NCBI RefSeq assembly: GCF_011601265.1
Contig: NZ_JAAOLX010000004.1
Location: forward strand, 62,001 to 126,000
Reading direction: 5' to 3'
DNA from: Iodobacter violaceini
GTDB lineage: Bacteria > Pseudomonadota > Gammaproteobacteria > Burkholderiales > Chitinibacteraceae
DNA: 64,000 nucleotides
In this document: one piece after another, positions 11,534-20,996 of the stretch
Numbering within the stretch: the stretch's first letter is position 1
Layout: every line of letters begins with the position of its first letter
Position numbers and translations under genes: made by a program
The notes under the pieces: generated by a model
Databases searched by the model: none
What the model was told of the DNA's origin: nothing
What the model saw: the letters and a program-made list of their open reading frames with translations, nothing else

Positions 11534-14500
11534 GGTGCCACCAATGATTTATCTGAATCCGGCAGGGTAATTTGTCTGAAAGGCGAAGCCGGTGCTTTAA
11601 GGGGCAAGGCCTGAATCAGCTGTGTTGGCAGCAATGACTTGGCCCCCACTGCGCTGATCCCAAAACGTGCAAACATTTGTGCCCGTGGCTTAGCCGGGCC
11701 ACCCAGCGGCAGGCTGAAAAGCATTGCGGGATAGCTGAACTCTTCCTGCAAAACCATGCCGGAAGGGGCCTGATGGTGGCGCAGAAAATGCAGCAAAGAC
11801 CATGCGCCGGTATAGCGCCACTCGGCACTTTGATTAAGCACTACTAAAGATGGCTGAGTGTTTTCTTCGATAGGCAATTGCGGGGAATCGGCCGCCCAGC
11901 GCAGTGAAAACACGATGGGCTGGCCAAGCAGCCAGCGCTGTTTGGCCCTTTCCCCCAGCGGGAAACGCATGCGCTGCGTACCTACAGTGAGGCCCCATTC
12001 GATCACCTGATCGGCGCCCTGCTCTTTATCTTTATCACTGCGCCATTGCACATCAATATCCAAGCCCAGTGGCTGAGGCTGCTCGGCGCTGCCCCGTAAT
12101 AAAACAGGGCCAAGCAGATCGCGGCTGTGTTGCAGCCCAAGTAAAAATAATCGGGCCGCATCCCGGTTGGGCGATTCATTATCTTCAAGCCCGGCCTGGG
12201 CGGCAGGCAGATACAGATCAATTAAACGCAGCAGCGTGCCAACCCGCTCGACATCTGCATCCGGCGCATTGCCATTGGCAGCAAAGGGGAAACGCCCCGC
12301 AAGATATTGATTAAAAAACCCTGATAACTGTTGCCAGGCATAGGCGCTGTTTTGTGCCCTTAACCCCATGCAACGCTCATTAGCCATATTGACCAGCTTT
12401 TGCGCCCGCTCAAAAAAGTAACCAGGGCCTGCGGGCAGCTCGACCTGACGCAGCACGCCGTAGCAGGTGCTGGCATCCATTTCATTTAAATCTTTGCTGA
12501 TCAGCTGCGCCAGTAAAGCCGGGCCGCTGTCTGGCGCTTTTTCTTTCATTTTTTTCAGATCAGCCGCCAGCCCTTTCCAGCGCAAAAGAGTCTGCATATC
12601 TTTTACGGGCAGGCCCTTTGGATGCGCCGCCAGCCAGTCCAGCACTACGCCCTGATTAATGGCAACGGTGGCCAGCTGCTCCAGCTGCCGGTTGAGATAC
12701 TGCTGTAATTCCAGTGGGTTATTTGCTTTAAAACCTTTGAAACTGGCATTTTTCTTGCCATCCCACCATGAAAAAGTGGCTTGCTTAGGCTGATAAAGCG
12801 CTAACTCCGCCAGCATGCCATCGGCCTGGCGCAAAGAAGTCAGCGCACGCTCGTTCATTTCTTTAATCAATTCAGCCGATAAATCAGCACGGCCCAAATC
12901 CAGCAGTGCCGCATTGACTTCAGGGGCGATCCGGATCAGCCCTTCCATGCTGTCCGCCACATTTCTTTGCCCCTGATCATCTGCCCCCCGCCCGCCCATG
13001 GTATGCCACATGGCATGGGCCGCACTGCTGCTGGCCAAACCGCCAAGGCCGGCACGATAAGCATCAGGCACTTTGCTCAGGTTTTGGGTCTGGTAATGCT
13101 GGCGCTCCTGATAAATCTGTAAAGCCGCAGCCAGCCTTGCCTCGCTCATTTCCCGCAGGCCACCACTCACTAGCAAATGCCCCGCCGTATGCCCCTCCAT
13201 CACAAAGTTTTGCTGCAGCAAATAGCTGATGGCCGATTGCAATTGCAGTACATCTTCTTTTAAACCCACTTCCCCGCGTGAAGTCAGCGAGGAATCACGA
13301 TTTGACCAGCGCTCTTTAAATGCTTTTCTCAGCTTAGCCGCGTGCTCTTCAATGGCAGAAACAGCGTCTTTACCAATAAAAGCACTCCCCTTTGCATGAT
13401 TCAGCATTGCCGAATAGCCCGGCACCAAATCCTGCCCTGATGCACTGCTCCATGCACTGTTTGTGGCGGCAATCAGCTGCTTAAGCAGGGTAATTTGCTG
13501 GTTTAACTTGCTTAAATCGGCATAGCTATTGTGCTGGGCACTTTGCAGCTCGGTGAGCTGGGTTTGCACACTGTCGGCAGTTTCAATAAAAGTGGCATCT
13601 GCATACAGGCGATTCAGCCAGTGCTGCATTAAGGCATCAAAATTTTGCTTTGTATCTTTCGCCGCAGCTTGCAGCTGTACCGGCTTACCCATCCATTGGG
13701 CGTAATGGGCAAGAATGACTTCTGCTTTATGGCGCAGCGGCAGGCGTTCAGGGCGAAAATCGCCGTCCCACAAGCGGTTAGACAGCTCACTCAGCTGGCT
13801 GAGCGCATCTGGCCCGCCACGCAGGGCGCGGTTATACGAAATTACATTTTGTTCCACCAGCCTGGCCTGCTGGACTAAATGCTGCGCCGCCACATAGCGG
13901 GGCCATGTTTCCGGGCTGGCAGTATCGTCGCCCATTTTTTTGCTATCTGCACCCTCAACTTGTAAAGCCTGTAAATCCGCATGAATTCGCCGCTGTGCAG
14001 CAAAAAACCATTCAGTCTGCAATAAGCTGGCCATTTTTTCAGCCAAGGCATGGTCAAAGTTTGAAAACAAAGAGCCTGGAAAAACAATGCTTTCATAATC
14101 AAGACGCGGCGCAGCGAGGAGTGCCCGCCATAAAGTCAGTGCTGACTGGCTGTTTGGATCGGATTCGGTTTGCGCCGATCCACTGCTCATTGAGCTTAAA
14201 GCCCGGCTCAAGGCCATGGCATCCTGCCGTTCTGACTGCCATACCCAAGCCATCGCCAAAAACCACAGCACACAAAAAGCCAGAGTGGCCAGCCTGGCAA
14301 AACGGTGCCAGCGCTGACGCAGCGACATAATCCGCACAATGGGCTGCGCCAAACCGCGCTCAGCGGCCATCCGCTGCCGCAGCAGGCCGGAGCTGAATAC
14401 GGGGATATCCGGCACTGCGGGCTCAGGCGCAAAAACATCGGCGTCTTCCTGCTGAACTGAATAGCTTGCCGCGCAATACAGCCCGCGCAAAACAGGGGCA

Positions 14501-15318
14501 TCGCCCATGGCATTGCTCTGAAAAGCAGCGTCGGCCAGCGCATGTAAAGCAGCGCGCAGCGCATCAAATTGCCTTGGCAACAAATAGAGCGCATCACTTA
14601 CGCCACCATTTAAGGTGGCGATCTCACAGATACAATCCCTCAGCTGCCTTTGCACTTGCGTCAGCGCAGCATCTAAATGCTCGCGCTGATAGGCCGCCGT
14701 CAGTGGTAATACGGAAGACCAGCCCAAAATGCTGTCTTGCGCCTCATCAGGCAAAGATTCGATCAGCTCGCTCATCCCCGCCACATCCTGCAAGCCGGTA
14801 ATCAGCCAGTACACGGGCAGTGTTTGCCCCAGCTTTTGCTGTGCATCCTGAAATTGCTTACAGAGCGTCACATCCAGCGGGGTGTCTTTATTCATCAGTT
14901 GTTTGGCCGATACGGCCCAAATCACCGCATCCAGCGGCCTTTGCCCGCGCACCCTGAGCAGGGCGCCCAGTAAACGCCGCCATGCAGATAAAGCCGCCAG
15001 CGCACCATCGGCCTGCTGATAAATATCGTGCGGCGGCAATAAAACCACCGCATCGCTACTGGAATAAATGCGCCCGAACCAGGCTGATTTCTCAGCACTT
15101 TTCAGCTGCCATGCACGGCAAAGCTGCTCGCTGCTGGCCTGATCATCCCCCAGCAGCAGCAGCCACGGCACCTGATAGCGCCCCTCAATGCCTGCCTCTT
15201 TTTCCATCAGCCGCACGGCATCAATAAAACCGCGCCCAAGGCGATCGGCCTTATTCCGCCACAGCCACCACAGCAGCAAAACAGCTGCAATAATCAGCAA
15301 AATAATCAGCAACTTCAC
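11530..15318 (-). CDS. tssM: T6SS membrane-complex protein TssM (IcmF-like)
   Basis: TssM is the inner-membrane and periplasm-spanning core of the T6SS membrane complex, binding TssL and TssJ. The 1262-residue product has a hydrophobic N-terminus (MKLLIILLIIAAVLLLWWLW) and another membrane helix near residue 345 (ATLAFCVLWFLAMAWVW), followed by the long periplasmic part. Where most TssM proteins have a Walker A loop (GxxGxGKT) this one reads LLLLGDDQASSEQLCRAW, so the nucleotide-binding loop appears lost. The GTG start overlaps the tssL stop by 4 bp. Gene order and length leave little doubt about identity. Confidence 0.92.
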   Translation of the reverse strand: MKLLIILLIIAAVLLLWWLWRNKADRLGRGFIDAVRLMEKEAGIEGRYQVPWLLLLGDDQASSEQLCRAWQLKSAEKSAWFGRIYSSSDAVVLLPPHDIYQQADGALAALSAWRRLLGALLRVRGQRPLDAVIWAVSAKQLMNKDTPLDVTLCKQFQDAQQKLGQTLPVYWLITGLQDVAGMSELIESLPDEAQDSILGWSSVLPLTAAYQREHLDAALTQVQRQLRDCICEIATLNGGVSDALYLLPRQFDALRAALHALADAAFQSNAMGDAPVLRGLYCAASYSVQQEDADVFAPEPAVPDIPVFSSGLLRQRMAAERGLAQPIVRIMSLRQRWHRFARLATLAFCVLWFLAMAWVWQSERQDAMALSRALSSMSSGSAQTESDPNSQSALTLWRALLAAPRLDYESIVFPGSLFSNFDHALAEKMASLLQTEWFFAAQRRIHADLQALQVEGADSKKMGDDTASPETWPRYVAAQHLVQQARLVEQNVISYNRALRGGPDALSQLSELSNRLWDGDFRPERLPLRHKAEVILAHYAQWMGKPVQLQAAAKDTKQNFDALMQHWLNRLYADATFIETADSVQTQLTELQSAQHNSYADLSKLNQQITLLKQLIAATNSAWSSASGQDLVPGYSAMLNHAKGSAFIGKDAVSAIEEHAAKLRKAFKERWSNRDSSLTSRGEVGLKEDVLQLQSAISYLLQQNFVMEGHTAGHLLVSGGLREMSEARLAAALQIYQERQHYQTQNLSKVPDAYRAGLGGLASSSAAHAMWHTMGGRGADDQGQRNVADSMEGLIRIAPEVNAALLDLGRADLSAELIKEMNERALTSLRQADGMLAELALYQPKQATFSWWDGKKNASFKGFKANNPLELQQYLNRQLEQLATVAINQGVVLDWLAAHPKGLPVKDMQTLLRWKGLAADLKKMKEKAPDSGPALLAQLISKDLNEMDASTCYGVLRQVELPAGPGYFFERAQKLVNMANERCMGLRAQNSAYAWQQLSGFFNQYLAGRFPFAANGNAPDADVERVGTLLRLIDLYLPAAQAGLEDNESPNRDAARLFLLGLQHSRDLLGPVLLRGSAEQPQPLGLDIDVQWRSDKDKEQGADQVIEWGLTVGTQRMRFPLGERAKQRWLLGQPIVFSLRWAADSPQLPIEENTQPSLVVLNQSAEWRYTGAWSLLHFLRHHQAPSGMVLQEEFSYPAMLFSLPLGGPAKPRAQMFARFGISAVGAKSLLPTQLIQALPLKAPASPFRQITLPDSDKSLVAP

Positions 15319-16049
15319 GGCTTGGCCTCGCTGAGCGGCGGGTGTGTTACATCAATTTGCGAATAAATATCCCGCCAAAATAAATGGCTCACCCCAAACA
15401 TCAGCAGCAATAAAAAAGCCAGCATCAGCGCCAGGCGATAGCCGTCGGGCAGCATTTTTCGCTCGGTCAGCTGCAAAGGCTGCGTCACACTATGCCCGCT
15501 TAAAACCTTGCCCAGCAGCGCCACATCGGGCTCTCTCTGGTAAATCTGTGCAAACAGCGAAGTACACCAAGCCTCAAACAGCGCTGGCTCCCGCCGCAAG
15601 CGCCCGCGAAACCCCAGCACCAGCGTCATCAGATACACCGCAGCCAGATCACGCTCGCTTGAATCCTGGCGCTCAATTAAATGTTCAATTTCATCGGGCA
15701 AGGTTTCACCCGAAGTACGGGTATTAAACAGACGAAACTCTAAAGGAGTGGTTTGCCATGCGGCCTGGCCACTCCATTCGGTAAACAACAGCACTTCGTC
15801 GATCAGGGCAACAAAAGCATATTGCACCGCCTGAGCATGCATTTTGTTGGCCGCCCCCGCCTGCGTCATCACCATGCGATAAACCCGCCGCGCTAATACG
15901 CTGGTTTCCTCCGCCACACGCAGCAAGAGTTTGTCCACGGGCTCGGCGCTGCTCAATAAGCCGGGGGACAAAAGCAACCATTCCTCCCAAACCTGGCAAA
16001 AAGCCTGCTTCAAAGGTAAAGCGGCCTGCTGGCGTGCAAAATCAGTCAT
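15315..16049 (-). CDS. tssL: T6SS membrane-complex protein TssL (DotU family)
   Basis: TssL is the small inner-membrane partner of TssM and TssJ. The DotU domain is visible (FVALIDEVLLFTEWSGQAAW) and a single C-terminal membrane helix (RLALMLAFLLLLMFGVSHLFW) anchors it. There is no OmpA/peptidoglycan-binding extension. I take the ATG at 16049, which has GAGGCGG 3-4 nt before it; an ATG at 16061 would add MRRI. It overlaps the end of tssK by 8 bp and the start of tssM by 4 bp. The product is 244 residues. Confidence 0.93.
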   Translation of the reverse strand: MTDFARQQAALPLKQAFCQVWEEWLLLSPGLLSSAEPVDKLLLRVAEETSVLARRVYRMVMTQAGAANKMHAQAVQYAFVALIDEVLLFTEWSGQAAWQTTPLEFRLFNTRTSGETLPDEIEHLIERQDSSERDLAAVYLMTLVLGFRGRLRREPALFEAWCTSLFAQIYQREPDVALLGKVLSGHSVTQPLQLTERKMLPDGYRLALMLAFLLLLMFGVSHLFWRDIYSQIDVTHPPLSEAKP

Positions 16050-17403
16050 GATCCGCCTCATTCAGCACCGGAATATCGTCGCTTGCTTCAGGGACAAACA
16101 AGACAATACTTAAAGGCTCAGCTGCCGCATTTTGCGCTGGCACAGCAATGCAAAGCGGCTCGTCAGGATTAAACCACTCGCCAAATTCATACAGGCGGAA
16201 CAAGCGGGTATCGTCCCCCACGCTGTAGCTCACCTGCTCCTGCCTGTCGAGCGGGCGATAAAGCACGCCGCGCATTCTTTGCCTTTGTAAGGTCTCCAGC
16301 TGCGACAAGGATGCAATCACTGCCCTGTCCAGCCATAACCTTGCCGCATCATCGCCTGCGCCACCCGGCATTTGCACGCCAATCACCCACTGGCCGCCCT
16401 GGCGTAAAACCGCTGGCGGCCGGATCACAAAGCCTTCTTTTTCTAAGGTAAATTCGCTGCGGCGGTAGCCTGCTTTAATCCGCGTCACCGATTTCATAAT
16501 GAAACCAATCACATCATCAAAACAGGCCAGCAATTCTTCGTAATTAAAGGCCCGGAAAGCCGGAACACCCGCCTGCGGGTTCAGCGCACAGACTGATCCG
16601 GCCACGCCATTTAATATCAGATAGAGAGAAAGCGGATGCGCCACGCGGCTATCGAGGGCGCTTTGCAGCTCGGGCAATCTGGCCCAGAGCGCGGCCAGCT
16701 GCCGGTCAATTCTGGCACTGTCGCCCTCGTTATTATCCTGCAGTGCCTGCCTGAGCCTGCCCGCCAAAAAAGCGCACTTACCGCGAATCTCGGTACACAG
16801 CGCGGCAATACGTTTACCCAGCAAGGATTCAGGCAAGATCCTGGGCTGGGGTGCAAAATACTCCTTACGGGCAAAGCCGCCCGCGCCTTCTTCTACCCTG
16901 AGCAGTGGCAGGCACACGCCATCGGCACGATGCTGCTCATCTAAAATTGCCAGATCGGGCCGCCAGAAAGTCAGCACGGCCGGGGACTCTTTGCTGACTA
17001 AATCGGGGATATCCTTGCCATCTTGTGACACATAGCGCCGCCCGCTGGCATCTAGTTCGCCCGCGCGATAAAGCGGTGGCACCACCAGATAAAGTGTGAG
17101 CTGATGCTGAGGTGAGGCGGTGACAAGGTCTTGAAAATTGAGCTCCAGCGGCGGATGCACGCCGGGCCGGATACAAAGCCACAGCCCGTCCGGCAGGATG
17201 GCTTCCAGCGCCAGCACGCGTAAAGTGCCGCTGATTAAAGCCGCTTCGTCGATCTCCACATTCAACACACCCCAGTAATAAGGCTGCGCCGCGGCAACAA
17301 GCTGAGCCGCCAGTATTTCGGCCCGCAAAGACTGCTGTTGAAAATGCTGTGGCAAAAGCTGCATGCCCTCAGACCAGCAAATGGCTTCCGGAATTTGCCC
17401 CAC
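16042..17403 (-). CDS. tssK: T6SS baseplate protein TssK
   Basis: TssK links the baseplate to the membrane complex. The typical N-terminus is present (ICWSEGMQLLPQHFQQQ), as are the family blocks LALYLVVPPLYR-like (LTLYLVVPPLYRAGELD) and LSLYLILNGVAGSV. The 453-residue length fits. The start is GTG with AGGGGATAAC directly upstream. Upstream in transcription, a 240-bp repeat separates it from tssJ, so tssK-L-M-A may have its own promoter or be read through the repeat. Confidence 0.93.
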   Translation of the reverse strand: MGQIPEAICWSEGMQLLPQHFQQQSLRAEILAAQLVAAAQPYYWGVLNVEIDEAALISGTLRVLALEAILPDGLWLCIRPGVHPPLELNFQDLVTASPQHQLTLYLVVPPLYRAGELDASGRRYVSQDGKDIPDLVSKESPAVLTFWRPDLAILDEQHRADGVCLPLLRVEEGAGGFARKEYFAPQPRILPESLLGKRIAALCTEIRGKCAFLAGRLRQALQDNNEGDSARIDRQLAALWARLPELQSALDSRVAHPLSLYLILNGVAGSVCALNPQAGVPAFRAFNYEELLACFDDVIGFIMKSVTRIKAGYRRSEFTLEKEGFVIRPPAVLRQGGQWVIGVQMPGGAGDDAARLWLDRAVIASLSQLETLQRQRMRGVLYRPLDRQEQVSYSVGDDTRLFRLYEFGEWFNPDEPLCIAVPAQNAAAEPLSIVLFVPEASDDIPVLNEADHD

Positions 17404-17618
17404 GTTATCCCCTGAATGGTGATTTGTTTTTTTCTGGCTAAAACGTCTTCTTACTCAGCTTTGTCGGGCGGATACCCCCCCGCTTCTGGCCACAATCGAA
17501 AGATAAATCTGGTTTTACTTAGGGTGCGCAAGTTGTTTTTCTTGCGTAATTCACTTCGAAGTAGTTGTATTTCCTCTCAGCAAACCAGTAAGAAACGTCG
17601 TAACAATACTCTTGGCAC

Positions 17619-17858
17619 AGGGCTTAAATATCCCCTTGAAGCACGCCAAAGCGAGGAACAAGCGGGCGGGGTTTCTTTGATGCCTGTTTGAGCGAAGCGA
17701 GTTCCGCAGCCGCCGCTCGATTGTCCGCAGATGAGGGGCCTTCGTGCTGATGGGGTCGCCTTCTTTGCTTACTTTCTTGGCGAAGCAAGAAAGTGAGTCC
17801 CCGCGGGGATTCCGCACCAAAACACAACGTGCCAAAGGCACTAAAAAGATCTTTTTGT
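17619..17858 (+). repeat. T6SS spacer repeat, copy A
   Basis: The first of four related roughly 240-bp elements. Shared landmarks in order are: 'ggcttaaat', 'ccccttgaagcacgcc', 'gaggaacaagcggg', 'gattgtccgcag', 'gtcgccttctttg', a hairpin actttcttg-gcgaag-caagaaagt, 'gtccccgcgggg', a small hairpin gtgcc-aaa-ggcac and the palindrome aaaaagatcttttt. It lies in the 545-bp gap between tssK and tssJ. Several frames through it are open on both strands, but they differ between copies, so no protein is supported. The rest of the gap (17404-17618) shows nothing recognisable. Confidence 0.85.
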
Positions 17859-17948
17859 CTTTGCTCAGCACTCAAGGGAGCTCTCCCGCACTTCATCATT
17901 TCACTCGAATTTTCTTAAACTTAGTGCCAATTTTTCAGAAATTAGACC

Positions 17949-18419
17949 TCACTCCCCGCTCACCCAACGCACATCCTGGCTGTCTAAATACAAAATTACA
18001 TTTTTCTGCTGATCCAGCCTCAGCCGGTGCATGCCGGGGGAGCTGTAGCCTGCATACACCAGCACCACCGATCCGCGCTGGCCTTTTACCGGTGCGTCGC
18101 TCACATCCAGCCTCTGGCCTGGCACCAGCTCTTTACTCCACACATACAACGCCAGCGGAAAATCACGCTGTAGCTGGGCGCGCTGCTCAAACCATTGCGC
18201 GGCAGGCAGGGCGAGCAATTTTTTAAGCAGCTCTTCGTCATCCACCACCACCAGATCAACCGGGATGGGCGTGTCGTCATTAGCCTGCGAAGCCACAGAA
18301 AATGACACGCTGCTCAATTTGATCGTGGGCTTAAACATAGAAAACACAGAGCAAGCCGGCAGGCAAAGACAAAGAAGCAGTCCAAGCACTATACGAAAGA
18401 GTGTCAGTAAACTCCGCAC
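17949..18419 (-). CDS. tssJ: T6SS outer-membrane lipoprotein TssJ
   Basis: TssJ is the outer-membrane lipoprotein of the T6SS membrane complex. It has a signal peptide ending in LPAC, then a transthyretin-like beta-sandwich (SSVSFSVASQANDDTPIPVDL, ending VILYLDSQDVRWVSGE). The length, about 156 residues, is usual. I prefer the GTG at 18419, because the sequence GAGG at about 18424-18427 can serve as its ribosome-binding site; a GTG at 18425 would overlap that site. It is the first gene of the minus arm and diverges from tssB. Confidence 0.9.
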   Translation of the reverse strand: MRSLLTLFRIVLGLLLCLCLPACSVFSMFKPTIKLSSVSFSVASQANDDTPIPVDLVVVDDEELLKKLLALPAAQWFEQRAQLQRDFPLALYVWSKELVPGQRLDVSDAPVKGQRGSVVLVYAGYSSPGMHRLRLDQQKNVILYLDSQDVRWVSGE

Positions 18420-18465
18420 AAACACCTCTATGTAACTTACCTAAAATAATTTTTCACGAATGTTT

Positions 18466-18533
18466 ATTATAGAAATAACTTTCTCAAAACTTCCAACTAA
18501 ATATTTGCAATTACAAGTTTCGTCTTCTAGATT
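18466..18533. promoter_or_regulatory. Divergent T6SS promoter region
   Basis: The 227-bp gap between tssJ and tssB is AT-rich. On the minus strand there is a perfect TATAAT (18466-18471) with a poor -35 (TTGGAA) 19 bp upstream. On the plus strand TTGCAA (18505-18510) and TAGATT (18528-18533) are 17 bp apart. I found no clear sigma-54 -24/-12 site. These are candidate promoters by inspection only. Confidence 0.35.
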
Positions 18534-18646
18534 CAACAAACCAACCCATACATTGAGCAGCGCATCTGGCTTAAGCACGCCTCACGGGGAATGCGGGTAA
18601 GCCGCCTTCAAAGTGTATAAGTCAAAGCGCCAACCATGAGGTCATC

Positions 18647-19213
18647 ATGTCAGAAAGCACCCAACACAAACTGGATCGCGTTCGCCCTCCACGCGTACAG
18701 ATTACTTACGACGTTGAAATTGGTAACGCAATTGAGAAAAAAGAACTTCCGCTGGTGGTCGGCATTCTGTCTGACCTCTCCGGTCACCCCAAAGAGGCGC
18801 TGCCCAAGCTGAGCGAGCGGCGCTTTATCAATATCGACAGAGATAACTTTATTGAGGTGCTCGAATCCATCAGCCCAAGGCTGGCTATTCAGGTGGACAA
18901 CACCATTGCCGGGGACGGCAGCAAGCTCAATATCGAGCTGAATTTTTATGAGCCTAAAAGCCTGGACGATAAAAATGCAGCAGTAAAATCGACCGACTTC
19001 AATCATTTCGACCCGATCAGCATCGTGAATAAAGTAGCACCGCTGAAAAAGTTGTATGAAGCACGCCAGCGCCTGCGTGATTTATTAGGCAAGCTCGATG
19101 GCAATGATGATCTGGATAAATTATTGCAAGACGTGGTTGCCAACACCGAGGGGCTGAAAGAAATTCAATCTGCCCTGCCTGCTACCCCAGAGCCTGCCCC
19201 GGCAGCCGCTTGA
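18647..19213 (+). CDS. tssB: T6SS contractile sheath small subunit TssB (VipA)
   Basis: TssB pairs with TssC to build the contractile sheath. The N-terminus (KLDRVRPPRVQITYDVEIG) and the block ELPLVVGILSDLSGHPKE are diagnostic. The 188-residue length is slightly above the usual 165-175 because of an Ala/Pro-rich tail. GAGG precedes the ATG. It begins the plus-strand arm and is followed 16 bp later by tssC. Confidence 0.96.
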   Translation: MSESTQHKLDRVRPPRVQITYDVEIGNAIEKKELPLVVGILSDLSGHPKEALPKLSERRFINIDRDNFIEVLESISPRLAIQVDNTIAGDGSKLNIELNFYEPKSLDDKNAAVKSTDFNHFDPISIVNKVAPLKKLYEARQRLRDLLGKLDGNDDLDKLLQDVVANTEGLKEIQSALPATPEPAPAAA

Positions 19214-19229
19214 TTGACGGAGAATGACC

Positions 19230-20708
19230 ATGCCAGAAACACAGCCAGCAGCAGCGGCAGGCGGAGCAACTGCCACTTTAGGTTTACTCGATAAAATCAT
19301 TCAGGATGGCCGGATGGCGCTGGATGAAAGCCAGAAAAGCCATGCCACCGATTTGCTGGGCGAATTTGCCACGCAAGTACTCGATGGTGTGATGAAAATC
19401 GATAAAGATACGGTGGCCATGATTAACCAGCGTATCAAAGACATCGACCAGCTGATCAGCACCCAGCTCAACCAGATCATGCATCACGAAGAAGTACAAA
19501 AGCTGGAAGCCTCCTGGCGCGGCCTGCACTACCTTGTGATGAACACCGAAACCGGCACACGTCTTAAGCTGCGCCTGATGAATGTATCGCGCAAAGACTT
19601 GCAAACCGATTTAGAAAAAGCGGTGGAATTTGATCAAAGCGCCCTGTTTAAACAGATTTACGAAGAAGAATACGGCACCTTTGGCGGCCACCCCTTCAGC
19701 GTACTGGTAGGCGACTATAAATTTGGCCGTCATCCGCAGGATATTGCGCTTTTAGAAAAACTATCCAATGTAGCAGCTGCAGCGCATGCCCCCTTTATTG
19801 CCGCTGCCGACCCCAAGCTATTTGATATGAGCAGCTTTGCCGATCTGGGCCTGCCACGTGATCTGGCTAAATTATTTGAAAGCAGCGAGCTGATCAAATG
19901 GCAAAGCTTCCGGGCCAGCGAAGATTCACGCTATGTATCGCTGGTGCTGCCGCACTTCCTGCTGCGTCTGCCCTACGGCCCCGACACATTGCCCACTGAA
20001 GGCATGAATTATGTGGAAGACGTAGACGGCACCAATGCCAAAAAATACCTCTGGGGCAATGCCTCATGGGCGCTGGCACAACGCATTACCAACGCATTTT
20101 CGCTGTATGGCTGGTGTGCCGCGATTCGCGGTGTAGAAGGCGGCGGCGCAGTAGCTGGCCTGCCATCGCATACTTTTGCCACGGCATCAGGTGATAAAAC
20201 ACTGAAATGCCCGACCGAAGTGCCGATTACAGACCGGCGCGAAAAAGAGCTGAATGATCTGGGCTTTATTGCGCTCTGCCATAAAAAGAACACTGATCTG
20301 GCGGTATTTTTTGGCGGGCAGACCACCAACAAACCCAAGACCTACAACACCCCGCAGGCCAACGCCAATGCCAGCATTTCCGGCATGTTGCCCTATGTGC
20401 TGGCCGCATCCCGCTTTGCTCACTACATCAAAGTGATCATGCGGGACAAAATCGGCAGCTTTATGACGCGTGACAATGTTCAAAGCTATCTGAACAACTG
20501 GATCGCCGATTACGTGCTGATCAACGACAACGCCCCGCAGGAAATCAAAGCGCAATACCCGCTGCGGGAAGCCCGTGTAGACGTCACTGAAGTCGCAGGC
20601 AAACCCGGCTCCTACCGTGCCACTGTCTTTTTGCGCCCGCACTTTCAGCTGGAAGAACTCACCGCATCGATCCGCCTGGTAGCAGAGCTGCCACCGCCTG
20701 CGGCTTAA
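19230..20708 (+). CDS. tssC: T6SS contractile sheath large subunit TssC (VipB)
   Basis: The large sheath subunit. Family blocks include LEASWRGLHYLVMNTETG, FGVLVGDYKF-like (FSVLVGDYKFGRHPQD) and the C-terminal FLRPHFQLEELTASIRLVAE. The start is set at 19230, where GGAG lies 7 nt upstream; an ATG at 19224 would sit only one base from that site. The product is 492 residues, the usual size. It is co-transcribed with tssB. The following gap to hcp carries a long imperfect hairpin. Confidence 0.96.
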   Translation: MPETQPAAAAGGATATLGLLDKIIQDGRMALDESQKSHATDLLGEFATQVLDGVMKIDKDTVAMINQRIKDIDQLISTQLNQIMHHEEVQKLEASWRGLHYLVMNTETGTRLKLRLMNVSRKDLQTDLEKAVEFDQSALFKQIYEEEYGTFGGHPFSVLVGDYKFGRHPQDIALLEKLSNVAAAAHAPFIAAADPKLFDMSSFADLGLPRDLAKLFESSELIKWQSFRASEDSRYVSLVLPHFLLRLPYGPDTLPTEGMNYVEDVDGTNAKKYLWGNASWALAQRITNAFSLYGWCAAIRGVEGGGAVAGLPSHTFATASGDKTLKCPTEVPITDRREKELNDLGFIALCHKKNTDLAVFFGGQTTNKPKTYNTPQANANASISGMLPYVLAASRFAHYIKVIMRDKIGSFMTRDNVQSYLNNWIADYVLINDNAPQEIKAQYPLREARVDVTEVAGKPGSYRATVFLRPHFQLEELTASIRLVAELPPPAA

Positions 20709-20778
20709 GGTGTTCAGCACCCGGAGCGGGCATATGCCCCTCTGGGAATGGCCTCTCATTTGCAGCTGTTCTGATACT

Positions 20779-20850
20779 CGCAGGGTGGGCGAAGCCCGCC
20801 GGATTCCGGGATAAAAAGCGAGGAACCCGGCAGGGTTCACCCGCCTTGCG
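20779..20850. repeat. Long imperfect hairpin between tssC and hcp
   Basis: Two 24-nt arms (20779-20802 and 20827-20850) match as an inverted repeat at 19 of 24 positions, and two of the five mismatches allow G-U pairing. The first arm contains the smaller hairpin gggtgggc-gaa-gcccgcc. The element lies in a 288-bp gap and may limit read-through from tssBC into hcp or protect a processed mRNA end. Only the pairing is seen; the role is inference. Confidence 0.6.
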
Positions 20851-20996
20851 ATGATTCAACACTTGCAAACGTGTGGCCACATCATGGCAGACACCACATT
20901 TAATACGCATAGGCCACTGTGCCCGCGGCAAGCTAAACCACGGCTTGTTCCACCCAAGCCGTCAATCAACACCATCATCACAGGGAGCTTTAAACA

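Noticed and set aside
17619-17858. Repeat copies read as small proteins
   Set aside because: Open frames through the four copies lie on both strands, differ in length and phase, and do not conserve one reading frame.
18550-18600. A sigma-54 promoter for the T6SS
   Set aside because: A ctggcttaagcacgcc segment was tried, but the GG/GC spacing is wrong for a -24/-12 element.
20187-20840. A 217-codon minus-strand frame over tssC and the tssC-hcp gap
   Set aside because: It lies antisense to the conserved C-terminal half of tssC; the open frame follows from tssC codon composition.
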